Origin: Dama dama
Lineage: Eukaryota > Chordata > Mammalia > Artiodactyla > Cervidae
Assembly: GCF_033118175.1 (NCBI RefSeq)
Contig: NC_083711.1
Coordinates: 47,130,001-47,194,000 of the forward strand
Length of the DNA stretch: 64,000 nt
Direction: 5' to 3'
The position numbers were made by a program, and so were the translations under genes. This document shows, piece after piece, positions 1 to 11,812 of this stretch (the first letter of the stretch is position 1; each line of letters opens with the position of its first letter). The notes under the pieces are model-generated. The model ran no database searches. It saw nothing but the letters and a program-made list of their open reading frames with translations, and was not told where the DNA came from.

Positions 1-362
1 TTTCTTCAGAGTCCAACTCTCACATCCATACATGACCACTGGAAAAACCATAGCCTTGACCAGATGGACCTTTGTTGGCAAAGTAATGTCTCTGCTTTTT
101 AATATGCTGTCTAGGTTGGTCATAACTTTCCTTCCAAGGAGTAAGTGTCTTTTAATTTCATGGCTGCAATCACCATCTGCAGTGATTTTGGAGCCCCCCA
201 AAATAAAGTCTGACACTGTTTCCACTGTCTCCCCATCTATTTCCCATGAGGTAATGGGACCATATGCCATGATCTTAGTTTTCTGAATGTTAAGCTTTAA
301 GCCAACTTTTTCACTCTCCTCTTTCACTTTCATCAAGAGGCTTTTGAATTCCTCTTCACTTT
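1..362 (-). mobile_element. BovB LINE, inverted 5' segment
   Basis: This is the reverse complement of the distal part of BovB ORF2, from just after the RT catalytic region to the segment encoding a Cys-Glu-Ser-Trp stretch. It abuts a plus-strand BovB 3' end at about 362. Read in element order, this piece stops at the window edge within about 23 bases of where the plus-strand piece resumes. That is the layout expected of a single insertion with a 5' inversion (twin priming). The left target site lies outside the window, so single-insertion origin is an inference. Confidence 0.85.
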
Positions 363-735
363 TTTGAACTATGGTGTTGGAGAAGACTCTTGAGAGTCCC
401 TTGGACTGCAAGGAGATCCAACCAGTCCATCCTGAAGGAGATAAGTCCTGGGTGTTCATTGGAAGGACTGATGCTGAAGCTGAAACTCCAATACTTTGGC
501 CACCTCATGTGAAGAGTTGATTCATTGGAAAAGACCCTGATGCTGGGAGGGATTGGGGGCAGGAGGAGAAGGGGACGACAGAGGATGAGATGGCTGGATG
601 GCATCACCGACTCAATGGGCATGAGTTTGAGTAAACTCTGGGAGTTTGCAATGGACAGGGAGGCCTGGCGTGCTGCGACTCATGGGGTCACAAAGAGTCG
701 GACAGGACTGAGCGACTGAACTGAACTGAACTGAA
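363..735 (+). mobile_element. BovB LINE, 3' end (plus part of inverted copy)
   Basis: The sequence covers the C-terminal part of BovB ORF2 and the element's 3' end, finishing in the ACTGA-rich repeat (ctgaactgaactgaa) typical of BovB termini. BovB is an RTE-clade non-LTR retrotransposon that moves by target-primed reverse transcription. The frame is open only in pieces. The opposite orientation of bases 1-362 suggests that both pieces are one 5'-inverted copy. Confidence 0.9.
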
Positions 736-751
736 TGTCAAAGAAACAAGC

Positions 752-1640
752 AACTGGACTAAAAAATAGCAGACGATCTGAATAGAATCTTTTCCAAAGA
801 ATCCATCTGATTGTCTACAGGCACATAAAAAGATACTCAAGGTTTAATCATTCTAGAAAATGAAAGCCTCAGTGAGGTATCACTTCACAACTGTCAAAAT
901 GGCTATTATCAAAAAGGACACAGAAACAAGTGTTTACAAAGATACAGCGAAACAGAAACCCTCATATACTGTTGGTAGAAACACAAATTGGTGGAAAACA
1001 GTATGGAGATCTCTAAAAAAAGAAACTAAAAATAGAACCACCTTATGACCCAGCAATTTCACTCCTGGCTTTATATCCAGAGCAAACAAAAGCACTAATT
1101 AGAAAAGATACATGCACCCCAACGTTCATAGCAGCATCAATTTACAATGCCCAAGACATGGAAGCAATCGAATTGTCCATAAATAAATGAATGGATAGAG
1201 AAGAGGTGGTATACCCACATAATTGAGTACTACTCAACCCTAGAAAAGAATAAAATATTGCCATTTGCAATGACATGGATGGACTTGAAGGTACTATGCT
1301 TAGTAAAGTAAATCAGAGAAAGACAAAGACTGTATAATAACACATATTTAGAATCTAAAAAGTAAAACAAACTAGTGAATATAACAAAACAAACAAACGA
1401 ACAAAACAGACACAGATATAGAAAACAAACGAATGGTTACTAGTGGGGAGAAGGTAGCGGGGAGGGATTAAGAGATACAAACTACTATGTATAAATATAT
1501 ATGTTAAGGATATATTGTATGACACAGAGAATATAGCTAATATTTTATAGTAATTATAAATGGAGAATAACCTTTAAAAATTATGAATCTCTATGCTGCA
1601 CAGCTGAAAATACTTACTATTGTACATTATTAGAAATTTT
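752..1640 (+). mobile_element. Old L1 LINE, ORF2 end plus 3' UTR
   Basis: The translation around 860-1048 resembles the C-terminal end of L1 ORF2: a His-Phe-Thr stretch, then Met-Ala-Ile-Ile-Lys-Lys, then a Trp-rich segment. It is followed by the L1 3' region with the 'catggatggacttgaagg' stretch near 1275 and an A/T-rich tail near 1630. Many substitutions and stops mark it as an old mammalian L1 (L1M type). It begins directly after the BovB end, so the BovB may have inserted into it. Confidence 0.8.
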
Positions 1641-3235
1641 TTTTTAAGTTTATATGGCTTTTTTCCCCAGGAATAATCTACATAATATTGGTTTTGACTT
1701 AGAAAAGTTCAGGTTTGCTACATACACAATTGTTAGTTATCAAATTAATAAGAATTTACAAATTTCATTCCTTTAAATTAACAAGTTTCCAATTGTATTT
1801 TAAAATAATTTAATTTATAAAATCATTTGCTTTCAGTAATATATATTTCAGAAATAAATCTAATGCTATGAAGTGTTTTTATTCTGTAAATTACAGATTT
1901 CTAAGCAAGAACACTTAGATTTTATGTTCTATATTTTAAGACCACATATGTTCTCTATAATTATCTAGTTAATACTTTATTGGGAATGTATTTTAAATAT
2001 AATTTTGAGGTGCCACTTCATGCAGAGTTAAAAGCACATATAAACCTTATATGTCTACTATTTAAATTTTAACTATTTAAATTTTTATATTATCTGAAAT
2101 CCATTAGTTGATCCAGACCTTGCATTAATAATAGTTTCATAAAACCTACTAATATTTATGATAATCTTCCTAGTTTACAAAATTATTTTATTTGTTCCTC
2201 ACAAACATAGGTAAATAGATCTGGTATTAATATTCTTATTTTACATGTTAAAAAATCTGAGATTCAAAATTTCACAGCTTTTCCCTATACCACTCTATCA
2301 CACCTTTCATGATCACTTTAACGCCCTCCTTACATAAACTGTTGATAGTGTGGTCATTGTTCACTACACTATATTTCCCCAAACTCTCTCCAGAAACACT
2401 GATGAATTTAATTATATGCAAAAATGATATTTGCTTAATGATATGATTGTTAACACAATGAAGTTACAGGTGCTTGAGACCAATGAGAGATCAATACCTA
2501 GGCTCTACAAGAAATACTTGTGAATCAATGAAGAAAATCAGTTCCACAGGAAAAATGAAAAAGAATATGAACAGCATTTTTGAAAGAAAAATACAGAAAG
2601 CTAGCCACTCTATAAAGAAATACTCCAATTCATTAGTAGCAGAATTGTAAGTCCTCTAAAATTACCACATAGGTCTCCAAGTGAAGATATATCTGGATGG
2701 TTTTTGCAAAGTTATTGGGGGTGGTAGCAAGCTGGAGGCACTTTATATGGCCTTCAATGGGAGAGTGGAAGCACACCTTTGAGAACTATGCAGTAATTAA
2801 AATAATGGTTTAGATGTATATGGCAATAGAATTGAATCTCACAAAAAATCCAAATAACAGCATTTACATAAATTAAGAATAATGCCTACAAAGCAATATT
2901 TCATATTTTGCTAGATCAACAAGAAAAAAAAAAACTTTAAACACTTTGGATAAGTGCTTATAGGAAAGAGAAAGGCAGAAAACTATGCGGATAAAGAGAA
3001 ATGATGGGGAAAAAATGAATGAAAGAAACACTCTCTTCCCTCCCCACCACTACTATCTGTCTGCCTCTCTCCATCAGCAGTCTAAATCTCCTTGACTTCA
3101 GGAACATTACAATCTTCTTTTAATTTCCTCCTCTCCATTTTTGTCACCTTGGACACAGTGACTTTTAAAAATCCAAATTTCTTAATTCTACTCCCTTTTA
3201 AGAATTCTTCAAAGTGTCCTTTAGATTTCTGTTTT
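1641..3235. other. AT-rich single-copy DNA, no gene seen
   Basis: This stretch is AT-rich, with short homopolymers such as the A run at 2922-2935. I recognise no repeat family, no RNA gene and no coding frame of note. Confidence 0.5.
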
Positions 3236-3513
3236 TGTTCAGTCACTCAGTCATGCCTAACTCTTTGCAATCGCATGGACTGCAGCACAGCAACCTTCCA
3301 TGTCCTTCACTGTCTCCCAAAGTTTGCTCAAACTCATGTCCATTGAATCGATAACGCCATCCAACCGTCTCATCCTCTGTCGTCCCCTTCTCCTCCTGCC
3401 CTCAACCTTTCCCAGCATCAGGGTCTTTTCCAATGACTATTCACATCAGATGGCCAGAGTACTGGAGATTCAGCTCAGTCCTTCCAATGAGTATTCGGGG
3501 TTGATTTCCTTCA
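3236..3513 (-). mobile_element. BovB LINE 3' fragment
   Basis: This is the reverse complement of the BovB 3' end, starting at the terminal 'ttcagtcactcagtcatg' and reaching the end of ORF2. It is truncated at the 5' side and carries a small internal deletion near 3440-3475. It sits about 210 bases from a longer BovB in the same orientation, so two insertions are likelier than one. Confidence 0.85.
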
Positions 3514-3725
3514 GCTTTCTGGATAAAGAGCAAATCCTTAGCACAACCCTATCCCTCCCTGTGTTGAGCATTCTGTTCCATGTAGATGCTCTAATCTCTT
3601 TATGTCAATGCATTTGTCTAGAATGTTCTTCGGTTTTCTCTTTAGCTAACTAATTTGTATTCATTTTTCAGATCCATCTCTCAACATCTGACTAGATCAC
3701 TTCTCTTTGCTATGGTCTCAAATTT

Positions 3726-5404
3726 CAGTTAAGTTCAGCTGAGTCAATCAGTCATATCCGACTCTGCAACCGCATGAACTGAAGCATGCCAGGCCTCCAT
3801 GTCCATCACCAACTCCCAGAGTTTAGTCAAACTCATGTCCATTGCATCTGTGATGCCATCCAACCATCTCATCCTCTGTTGTCCTTTTCTCCTCCCACCT
3901 TCAACCTTTCCCAGCATCAGGGTTTTTTCCAATGAGTCAGTACTTCACATCACGTGGCCAAGGTATTGGAGTTTCAGCTTCACCATCAATTCTTCCAATG
4001 AATATTCAGGACTGATTTCCTTTAGGATGGACTGGCTGGATCTCCTTGCAGTCCAAGGGACTCTCAAGAGTCTTCTCCAGCACCACAGTTCAAAAGCATC
4101 AATTCTTCTGCGCTCAGCTTTCTTTATAGTCCAACACTCACATCCATACATGACTACTAGAAAAACCATAGCTTTGAATAGAGGGAACTCTGTTAGTAAA
4201 GTAATGTCTGCTTTTTAACATGTTGTCTAGGTTGGTCATAGGTTTTCTTCCAAGGAGCAAGCATTTTTTAATTTCATGGCTGCAATCACCATCTGCAGTG
4301 ATTTTGGAGCCCAGAAAAATAAAGTTTCTCACTGTTTCCATTGTTTCCCCCAGCTATTTGCCATGAAGTGATGGGACTAGATGCCATGATCTTAGTTTTC
4401 TGAATGTTGAGTTTTAAGCCAACTTTTTCACTCTCCTCCTTCACTTTCATCAAGAGGCTCTTTAGTTCTTTGCTTTCTGCCATAAGGGGGGGTATCATCT
4501 GCATATCTGGGTTATTGATATTTCTCCTGGCAATCTTGATTCCAGCTAGCGCTTCATCCGGCCCAGCATTTCTCATAATGGACTGCATATAAGTTAAATA
4601 AGCAGGGTGACAATATACAGCCTTGATGTACTCCTTTCCCAACTTGGAACCAGCCTGTTGTTCCATGTCTGGTTCTAACTGTTGCTTCTTGACCTACATA
4701 CAGATTTCTCAGGAGGCAGATCAGGGAATACTAAGTGGTCTGATATTCCCATCTCTTTAAGAATTTTCCACAGTTTCTTGTGATCCAGACAGTCAAAGGC
4801 TTTACTGTAGCCAATGAAGCAGAAGTAGATGTTTTTCTGGAACTCTCTTGCCTTTTCAATGATCCAATGGATGTTAGCAATTTGATGTCTGGTTCCTCTA
4901 CCTTTTCTAAATCCAGCTTGAACATCTGGAAGTTCACAATTCACATACTGTTGAGGCCTGGCTTGGAGAATTTTGAGCGTTACTTTGTTAGTGCGTGAGA
5001 TGGACGCAACTGTGTGGTAGTTTGAGCATTCTTTGGCTTTGCCTTTTTTTGGGATCGGAATGAAAACTGACCTTCTCCAGTCCTGTGGCCACTGCTGACT
5101 TTTCCAAATTTGCTGGTATATGGAGTGTAGCACTTTCACAGCATCATCTTTCAGGATTGGAAATAGCTCAACCAGCATTCCATCACCTCCACTAGCTTGG
5201 TTCATAGTGATGCTTCCTAAGGCCCACTTGACTTCACATTCCAGGATGTCTGGCTCTAGGTGAGTGATCATACCATCATCATTATCTGGGTTGTGAAGGT
5301 CTTTTTTGTATAGTTCTTCTTTGTATTCATGCCATCTCTTCTTAATATCTACTGCCTCTGTTAGGGCCATACATTTCTTTCCTTTATTGTGCCCATCTTT
5401 GCAT
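3726..5404 (-). mobile_element. BovB LINE, RT region to 3' end
   Basis: About 1.7 kb of BovB on the minus strand, running from upstream of the RT domain to the 3' terminus. Canonical BovB is about 3.2 kb, so roughly the 5' half is missing. Frames covering the RT core, the segment around the catalytic box and the C-terminal region are separated by frameshifts and stops, so the copy is dead. The bases for the YADD box near 4490-4505 are disrupted by an indel. Confidence 0.92.
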
Positions 5405-5418
5405 AAAGCATAGTGCAA
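4675..5418 (-). pseudogene. BovB ORF2 reverse-transcriptase remnant
   Basis: A 247-codon open stretch encodes the N-terminal half of the BovB RT. Visible landmarks are the Ile-Pro-Ile-Pro-Lys-Lys motif, the Ala-Gly-Phe-Arg-Lys-Gly-Arg-Gly-Thr segment and RT motif A, read here as FIGYSKAFDCLDH; other copies in the window have an Asp where this one has Gly. The loss of that Asp and the missing YADD box in frame make it inactive. The Met at the apparent start is incidental, because the true ORF begins upstream. Confidence 0.85.
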
Positions 5419-6412
5419 TTATTATTTATATCACTTATTACACATGTAATTAGCTCTGGTAATTATTTCAATAATTTCTATTTCTACCAACATTTTTAAA
5501 CTCCTTAAAGTTAGGGCCCCTACTGGTTTTGCTCACCAACGTATTCAAAGGACTTGAGAGGGTGTCAGGCCCTCATAATTGGCCCAGTAAATTTTCTGTT
5601 AAACAAATGGTTAAATGTAAAAATTCCTGGTTTAAGGAAAGTGTTAGATACCTGCTGTCATAATTTTAAAATGAGAGATATATAGAAGGAAGTTTAGAAT
5701 AACAGTAATAATAAACAGTCTGTGAATCAAAGAAATGATGTTCAAAAGAGAAAAGCATGAAGTCAAGAAACACAGACAACACTTTACTTCTAGATTTAAC
5801 TATTAAATGATTACTTTATTATAAATGTGTGAAAAAGATGAGGACCACTTGCCTGATTTTTGTGTCTCCATTCAGAATTTGTGTATAATTTTATAGTTGA
5901 TGAATAAAAGTTTTTTAAATGGCATTCCAAATGAAAGCCTGTAAACAATATATTTTTTTTTTCTGAAACAAAGCCAGGAGCTTTTACATCACAGATGTCC
6001 ATGTACCCAAAGATTCATTGTACAGAAACTAATCCCAAAATATTCCCTTTTAAAATTTGCTAACTTATTTCCTCATGTAAACAAAAGCAAAGACAGTCCC
6101 ACATGAAAGAGAATGAGTGTTGCTACATTTTGCAAGTATACCACACCTGTTTTTTAATTCTGTGGCATTCCAACTCACCTAAAGAAAACCTTAGAAAGAA
6201 AACTATAAATGGCATACCCCATGCATACACATTTAATAATGACTAGGACACATGGAAGTTGTAAAGTCAGGAGGAAAATTAATGTTTCTCATTGAAACTA
6301 GTCTAGTCATAGAGAGGAAGCCTTAAAAACAGGATCTTTGTCATTCAGAAGTCAGTGCCAATCAGCTTAGTTATACTTTCAGAGGAAGATAAAATCTGAT
6401 CAGGGTTTATAT
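5405..6412. other. Single-copy AT-rich DNA
   Basis: No recognised repeat or gene. Short frames near 5811-6002 have no recognisable motif. Confidence 0.45.
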
Positions 6413-7140
6413 GCCAGGTGCTTTACAAATATTATGTCACTTAATCTTCCCCTTCAAGTCCTGTGAGGTAGTATATATAAACGTCAGCATTTACAGTAGA
6501 AGAAACTAAGATCCAGTTAAACAGTTAACCAGAGCAGACAGATAAGAGTGCGGGCAGGCATCAGCAGATGAATGGATAAGGAAGCTGTGGTACATATACA
6601 CCATGGAATATTACTCAGCCGTTAAAAAGAATTCATTTGAACCAGTCCTAATGAGATGGATGAAACTGGAGCCCCTTATACAGAGTGAAGTAAGCCAGAA
6701 AGATAAAGAACATTACAGCATACTAACACATATATATGGAATCTAGAAAGATGGTAATGATAACCCTATATGCAAAACAGAAAAAGAGACACAGAAATAC
6801 AGAACAGACTTTTGAACTCTGTGGGAAAATGTGAGGGTGGGATATTTCAAAAGAACAGCATGTATACTATCTATGGTGAAACAGATCACCAGCCCAGGTG
6901 GGATGCATGAGACAAGTGCTCGGGCCTGGTGCACTGGGAAGACCCAGAGGAATCGGGTGGAGAGGGAGGTGGGAGGGGGGATCGGGATGGGGAATACGTG
7001 TAAATCTATGGCCGATTCATGTCAATGTATGACAAAAAAAAAAAATAATAATAATAATAAAAAAAAATAAAAAAAATATAAATTAAAAAAAAAAAAGAGT
7101 GTGGGCAGGGCTTGAATGCAAGTATAACTCCAAAGTCTTC
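6413..7140 (+). repeat. MIR SINE, split by a young L1
   Basis: Bases 6413-6558 match the MIR core and 3' part (ctttacaaatattatgtcac, then gtgaggtag, then an 'agaaactaag' stretch). The MIR tail resumes at about 7097-7140 with 'gggcttgaatgcaag' and 'aactccaaagtc'. The young L1 at 6559-7094 lies between the two halves and is flanked by a duplicated target site, so the MIR is the older host. Confidence 0.75.
6559..7094 (+). mobile_element. Young ruminant L1, 3' end
   Basis: A 5'-truncated L1 holding the last codons of ORF2 (an Ile-Arg-Lys-Leu-Trp-Tyr-Ile-Tyr-type stretch), the G-rich 3' UTR and an A-rich tail with ATA repeats at 7031-7094. The TSD is aagagtgcgggcagg at 6544-6558 and aagagtgtgggcagg at 7095-7109, a 14/15 match. 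The same 3' UTR recurs at 33060-33631, 31364-32160 (minus), 41242-41826 (minus) and 60088-60312. Near-identity between these copies suggests recent activity of the family. Confidence 0.92.
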
Positions 7141-7947
7141 ATGTGCTCCCTTCAGGCCTGCTTTAAAGCATTCTTCCCCTCCATCTATTATTGAATCTCT
7201 AGAGTTCTTCTCAAAACGTTTCTTCTCCCACCAATTTGACTCTCTCATCTTTGAACACTTTCACTGTCGTTACCATGACAGATATTACGACCTTGTGGAC
7301 CCACTGCTCATCTAACTAGAAGGTCACTTGAGGCTGATTTCTATTTCACATCTTGTCCTCTTTCCCTTTTCCTCTTGTTGGTCACAGAATGTCTTGAACA
7401 GACATCTACCACAAGCACTAAAATTTTAACATGTGAAGAGTTGAAAGAATAGTATAGTAAACAATACTCTGTCACTTCCAAATTTAAGAATCCTTTTGAG
7501 GTCAACTTGACTTTAATGTTTTCTAAATGAAATTAGGCCAACAAAATGTTCCTCTTATCCAGAGTTTACCTCATTAAGGACCACAATAAAGGGAAAATTC
7601 TCCAAGCTATTCCAAAATAGATCTCTTCTACTTGATTATTTCTCTACTAAATAAAACTGAAAAGATTTCCCTTCCAAAGATCAAGCCCCTCATATTCATG
7701 GACTTTCCTCATCCAAGTAATCTGTTTCTCAACCATCCACATCACTCACAAATTATTTTATCCACACTTTACCTATTAAATAAGGTATTGGTTTCTAGCT
7801 ATGTGAGGGGAAACCATGATTTCCTTCAAACAATATGAATTCAATGAAAGCTATGATACACTGAAATGTATATGATCAGATAAGTACATGACAAAGATGA
7901 CTGTGGTTGCTTAAAGTTGGATATTGCAAATACACTGATTAGTTAGT
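7141..7947. other. Single-copy DNA
   Basis: No recognised repeat, RNA gene or coding frame. Confidence 0.45.
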
Positions 7948-8156
7948 TAGCATTAGTCACACACTCATGTCCAACTCTTTGACAACCCATGGACTGTAGC
8001 CTGCCAGGCTCCTCTGTCCATGGAATTCTCCAGGCAAGAATACTTGAGTGGGTAGCCATTCCCTTCTCCAGGGGATCTTCCTGACCCAGGGATCGAATCC
8101 AGGTCTTCTGTGTTGCAGAAAGATTTTTTATTATCTAAGCCACCAGGGAAGTCCCC
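7948..8156 (-). mobile_element. Bov-tA type SINE
   Basis: The tRNA-derived head lies at the right end (ccaccagggaagtcccc at about 8140-8156). The BovB-derived tail lies at the left end (catgtccaactctttg). This is the usual composite of ruminant Bov-tA SINEs, which use LINE enzymes for mobility. Length is typical (about 210 bases). Confidence 0.9.
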
Positions 8157-8877
8157 AAAATAAACTGGTAAATCCTGCAAATTTAGGTATGAACAAAGCT
8201 TTTGTCCACCACTCATTTGCTCTTTTCTTCTCACTGGTAAACCTTATAGATCTACTCTCAGAGGCTGAGCTCCTTCTGAATATGTGATGATTACATGATA
8301 GAAAATCTGCACCCCCGAGTGGTAGCTTGTATTTCATTCCTGAAATCTAAACTCCGAAAGCATCCTTTCTTTTCCTAGTTTAGAGATGGTTCATGATAGC
8401 TCTAAGTTTAGACACAAAGGAATATCTAAATATAGCTTTTCCTGCTTGAGCTACAAGTAAGCATCTATCTTTTGCTCCTTCTTCCAGATGTTCCTAATCC
8501 CCTGTCCCCCTCCACACACACACAAACACACGCACACAAACACACATCCAAATCTTTTGATGTATGACATGCTGGAATGCTGGAAAGAGAAGAGTACTTT
8601 CTGGTCAGACAAGAAAAGAGCACTAAACATGGAGCTAGGGACAAAATTCTAATTTTAAAGAAAGAAGTTCAGTAGACTCCAAGGATTTCATTTTACACTG
8701 TAGGACCTCTATTGTGCCAGGAGGGGAAAAAAAGGAGAAGATATACACAAAATGACTTTTATTATATTTTTGCCCTAATGAAAAATCTTGATAAAAGAAA
8801 ATGTAAATTTAGAACAAAAGTGATATTTGGGCTTACTTTCTAATGCAACACATCATTCTACTTACTTTTACTTTTAT
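8157..8877. other. Single-copy DNA with a short CA repeat
   Basis: The only structure seen is the imperfect CA-rich tract at about 8512-8546. The remainder shows no gene or recognised repeat. Confidence 0.45.
8512..8546. repeat. Imperfect (CA)n microsatellite
   Basis: CA dinucleotides interrupted by AA and CG steps. The interruptions suggest an older, fairly stable tract. Confidence 0.85.
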
Positions 8878-9302
8878 CCAGCTTTATTAAAACATGATTG
8901 ACAAATAATGTATAAGTTTAAAGTATACAATGTGATGGTCTGACATGTGTATATTGTGAAATGATTATCAAAATAAGGTTAGTTATTTTCATCCCCTCAT
9001 GTGGTTATCATTGTGTGTATGTGTGTGACGAGAACAGTTAAGATCTGCCCTCTCAGCAATTTTCAAGTATACAATATTGTTCATTATACAGTCACCCTGC
9101 TGTACATTAGCCCTCCTGAACTTACTCCTCTTATAAGTGAAACAGTGTACCCTTTGACCAAGATCTCTCCATTTCTCCCACACCCTGGCAATCACATATA
9201 AGTGAGATCATATAGCATTTGTCTTTCTCTATCTGACATTTTACTTAGCATAATGCCCTCAAGGTCCATCCGTGTGATCACAAATGGCAGGATTTCCTTC
9301 TA
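8878..9302 (-). mobile_element. Old L1 (L1M-type) 3' UTR
   Basis: The sequence runs from the reverse complement of the L1 3' terminus ('agctttattaaaacatgatt') to a stretch typical of old mammalian L1 ('gcataatgccctcaaggtcc'). It is divergent, with no open frame. It meets a MIR-like stretch at about 9302. Confidence 0.8.
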
Positions 9303-9410
9303 AGTGAGAAAACTGTGGCCCAAAGAGATAATGTTACCTGTCCAAACTCTTATCGCTTTCTGGCAGCAGAACAAGAAATGGAACCCAAGTCTCAATGCTA
9401 TTATTTTTGT
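9303..9410 (+). repeat. MIR-like SINE fragment
   Basis: The segment resembles the MIR 3' half: 'gagaaaactgtggcccaaag', then a degraded 'acctgtccaaactct', then 'gaacccaagtctc'. The order and spacing agree with MIR, but divergence is high. Confidence 0.55.
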
Positions 9411-10735
9411 ATTGTATTTGAGTCAGGATCAAAGAACACCAAAGAAAGAAAGCTTAACAGTATATCAACATTCTTATTTCTTTAACTATAATGTTACTGG
9501 GTTGATGTCAATCACAGAAAACTTTTGGGCTATATACTTTGAGTTCATAATTCCTCTGTTTTGTACTTTAGAAATGTGTGTGTGTGTGGTGATACAGTGC
9601 TATTAATTCTTTTATTGATACACCATAGAGATGACTGTTGGGATTGTTTATTTTACAGACATGTAAATTCCTTTTTTAAAATGCTATTGGCAACAGCAGG
9701 GAACACTTTCTTCTCTTTCCCATTATAGCTGTGAAATTCCATTCAGTAAGACTGTCCCAGGCAGTTTCAAGAATTACCATTACCTTTATTTAGCAATAAA
9801 AATGGTGATTTCTATCAAGAAATTAAAGCAAACAGTTAGCAGGCAAGACTCACTGATACTATGATCCTGGTGCCAGAGACAGCAGAGAGAAGCAAATGAA
9901 CTTGACCCCCAATTGTGTTTCAGCTGATTTCTAGAGTCAAATAAGCATAAAGGGACTATGATTCTCATGCAGGTTCAGTATTATCCTATGGATAGTGGAG
10001 CAATGAAGAAAGAGAGGATGAGCCTGAAAATCTGGGGCTTAACCAATGTGTTCATAGAAAACCTGATGAGCTTTGGCTGGTTCAAAGCAGTGTCTGGTCT
10101 CAAACAAGTGTTTATTGCCTAGTGACCAGAGTTTCCTTTATTGAAGTTGTATGACTCACTTGAATGTTTTGCCATACCAAATTACTTAGCTAATTTGAAT
10201 AAGGAACCCAGATATGTTATTTCTTCCCCAGACTTCTCTAAATAAGAGTTTCTTTTTGTTATCATAACCACAATACAACTATTAAAAGGGAAACATCTTA
10301 ATAATTTTGAGACACTCAAGAGAACCTCTTCGAAGTATAAGATATGAGTAGAATATGGTACATGACTCACAGTTGAAAAATGTTTTAGCCAATGTTCAGG
10401 GCCTCTGAACCTAGTTCCAGGGGTATCATGTATAATACAAATGGAGCATCCAGAATATTAGCATCTGGTTCAAAGAAGAAATAATTCTGAGATATGATCG
10501 TATCAAAGGTCAGGAAAGCATGGACTCTGTGAAAATCCTTGACTCAGATGACAGAGACATGAAGAACAGAATGTTAATGAGAAAAAAAATGAGAGATAGG
10601 AAAATTAATCTAGTTTGGGGAACTTGCCAGACGTTGTTCAGTCAATCAGGGGAGGCATATATCACACTCCTGCCTAAGATCACAAAAATGACCGTTGAGG
10701 TACGGCATTGAGGAGGACCTCAGTTTCCTGTTCTT
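9411..10735. other. Single-copy DNA, no gene seen
   Basis: About 1.3 kb without a recognised repeat. A short TG run lies near 9577-9588. The 62-63 codon frames are unremarkable. The right end (10725-10735) is the left target-site copy of the next BovB. Confidence 0.45.
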
Positions 10736-11062
10736 CAGTTCAGTTCAGGTCAGTTCAGTCGCTCAGTCGTGTCCGACTCTTTGCGACCCCATGAATCGCA
10801 GCACTCCAGGCCTCCCTGTCCATCACCAACTCCCGGAGTTTACTCAGACTCATGCCCATCGAGTCGGTGATGCCATCCAGCCATCTCATCCTCTGTTGTC
10901 CCCTTCTCCTGCTGCCCCCAATCCCTCCCAGCATCAGGGTCTTTTCCAATGAGTCAACTCTTCGCATGAGGTGGCCAAAGTGTTGGAGTTTCAGCTTCAG
11001 CATCAATCCGTCCAGTGAACACCCAGGACTGATCTCTTTTAGGATGGACTGGTTGGATCTCC
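10736..11062 (-). mobile_element. BovB LINE 3' fragment with TSD
   Basis: A 5'-truncated BovB on the minus strand that begins at its 3' terminus ('cagttcagttcagg') and ends within the C-terminal ORF2 region. A perfect 11-base TSD (ttcctgttctt) lies at 10725-10735 and 11063-11073, which fixes both boundaries. The intact TSD and low divergence suggest a relatively recent insertion. Confidence 0.93.
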
Positions 11063-11156
11063 TTCCTGTTCTTAGAGTCTCCAATTGACCTCTTGTGGGC
11101 TCTTTATTTCCATCTTACTCAGTCACATCCAAATCTGCTCTTCACCCTGGACTCAG

Positions 11157-11177
11157 AGTTATTATTATTATTATTTT
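11157..11177. repeat. (TTA)n short tandem repeat
   Basis: Six to seven TTA units followed by a T run. Confidence 0.8.
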
Positions 11178-11299
11178 TAACGTAAACTAGATCATGTTGC
11201 CACCATGACTGAAACGTCACAGGATCATTCCTACCTGATTTTCCTTGTCTTCACGGGAACATGAGCTGATCTCTACGTTTCTGTCCATTTCTTGCTGAT

Positions 11300-11800
11300 T
11301 TCTTCTATCTTGTTCCCTTAGTCTATGCCCTATTCCTCATGCTCACTCCTTTGGCCATCTTCCTCTTCCTAGAAACACACACTTCAGAACTACTGCACTT
11401 GCTGTTCCTCTGTGTGGAATAATGTATCAGGGATATTATGCCTGGGGCTTCCCTCATAACTCAGTTGGTATAGAATCTGCCTGCAGTGCAGGAGACCTGG
11501 GTTCGATTCCTGGGTTGGGAAGATCTCCTGGAGAAGGAAATGGCAACCCACTCCAGTATTCTTGCCTGGAGAATCTCATGGACAGAGGAGCCTAGCAGGC
11601 TATAGTTCACGGGGTCACAAGAGTCGGACATGACTTAGTGACTAAACCACCCTTATTGGCATTTAGATTTTAGCTCATATATTACTTCCTTAGTGAGGCC
11701 TTTAATAAGCATCTAATTTAACTTGGTACACTACTCCTGACCCACAGTTTTGTATTGTATTATGATATCTTATCTATAGAGCCTAGCATTTTTTTTAGTT
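11300..11800 (+). repeat. L2 LINE fragment, split by a SINE
   Basis: The left piece (about 11300-11443) has the L2-like 'gcacttgctgttcctctgtg' and 'tggaataatg' stretch. The right piece (about 11649-11800) continues with 'agctcatatattacttcctt', 'agtgaggcctt' and 'agagcctagca', in L2 order. A Bov-tA SINE separates the two. The L2 is strongly diverged. Confidence 0.6.
11444..11648 (+). mobile_element. Bov-tA type SINE with intact B box
   Basis: Starts with the tRNA-like head (ggggcttccct). The pol III B box GGTTCGATTCC is intact at 11500-11510. The BovB-related tail ends in 'gtcggacatgactta'. It lies inside the L2 fragment. The head is only tRNA-derived and the segment does not fold into a usable tRNA, so it is not a tRNA gene. 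Confidence 0.9.
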
Positions 11801-11812
11801 GCTGTCATGTAT

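Noticed and set aside
3236..5404. One long BovB with an internal insertion.
   Set aside because: The left piece already contains the BovB 3' end through the ORF2 end, and the right piece starts again at the 3' end. They are two copies rather than one split copy.
11444..11510. A tRNA-like sequence with a good B box.
   Set aside because: It is the tRNA-derived head of a Bov-tA SINE. It is followed by SINE body rather than a 3' acceptor stem, and the same head recurs in many copies.
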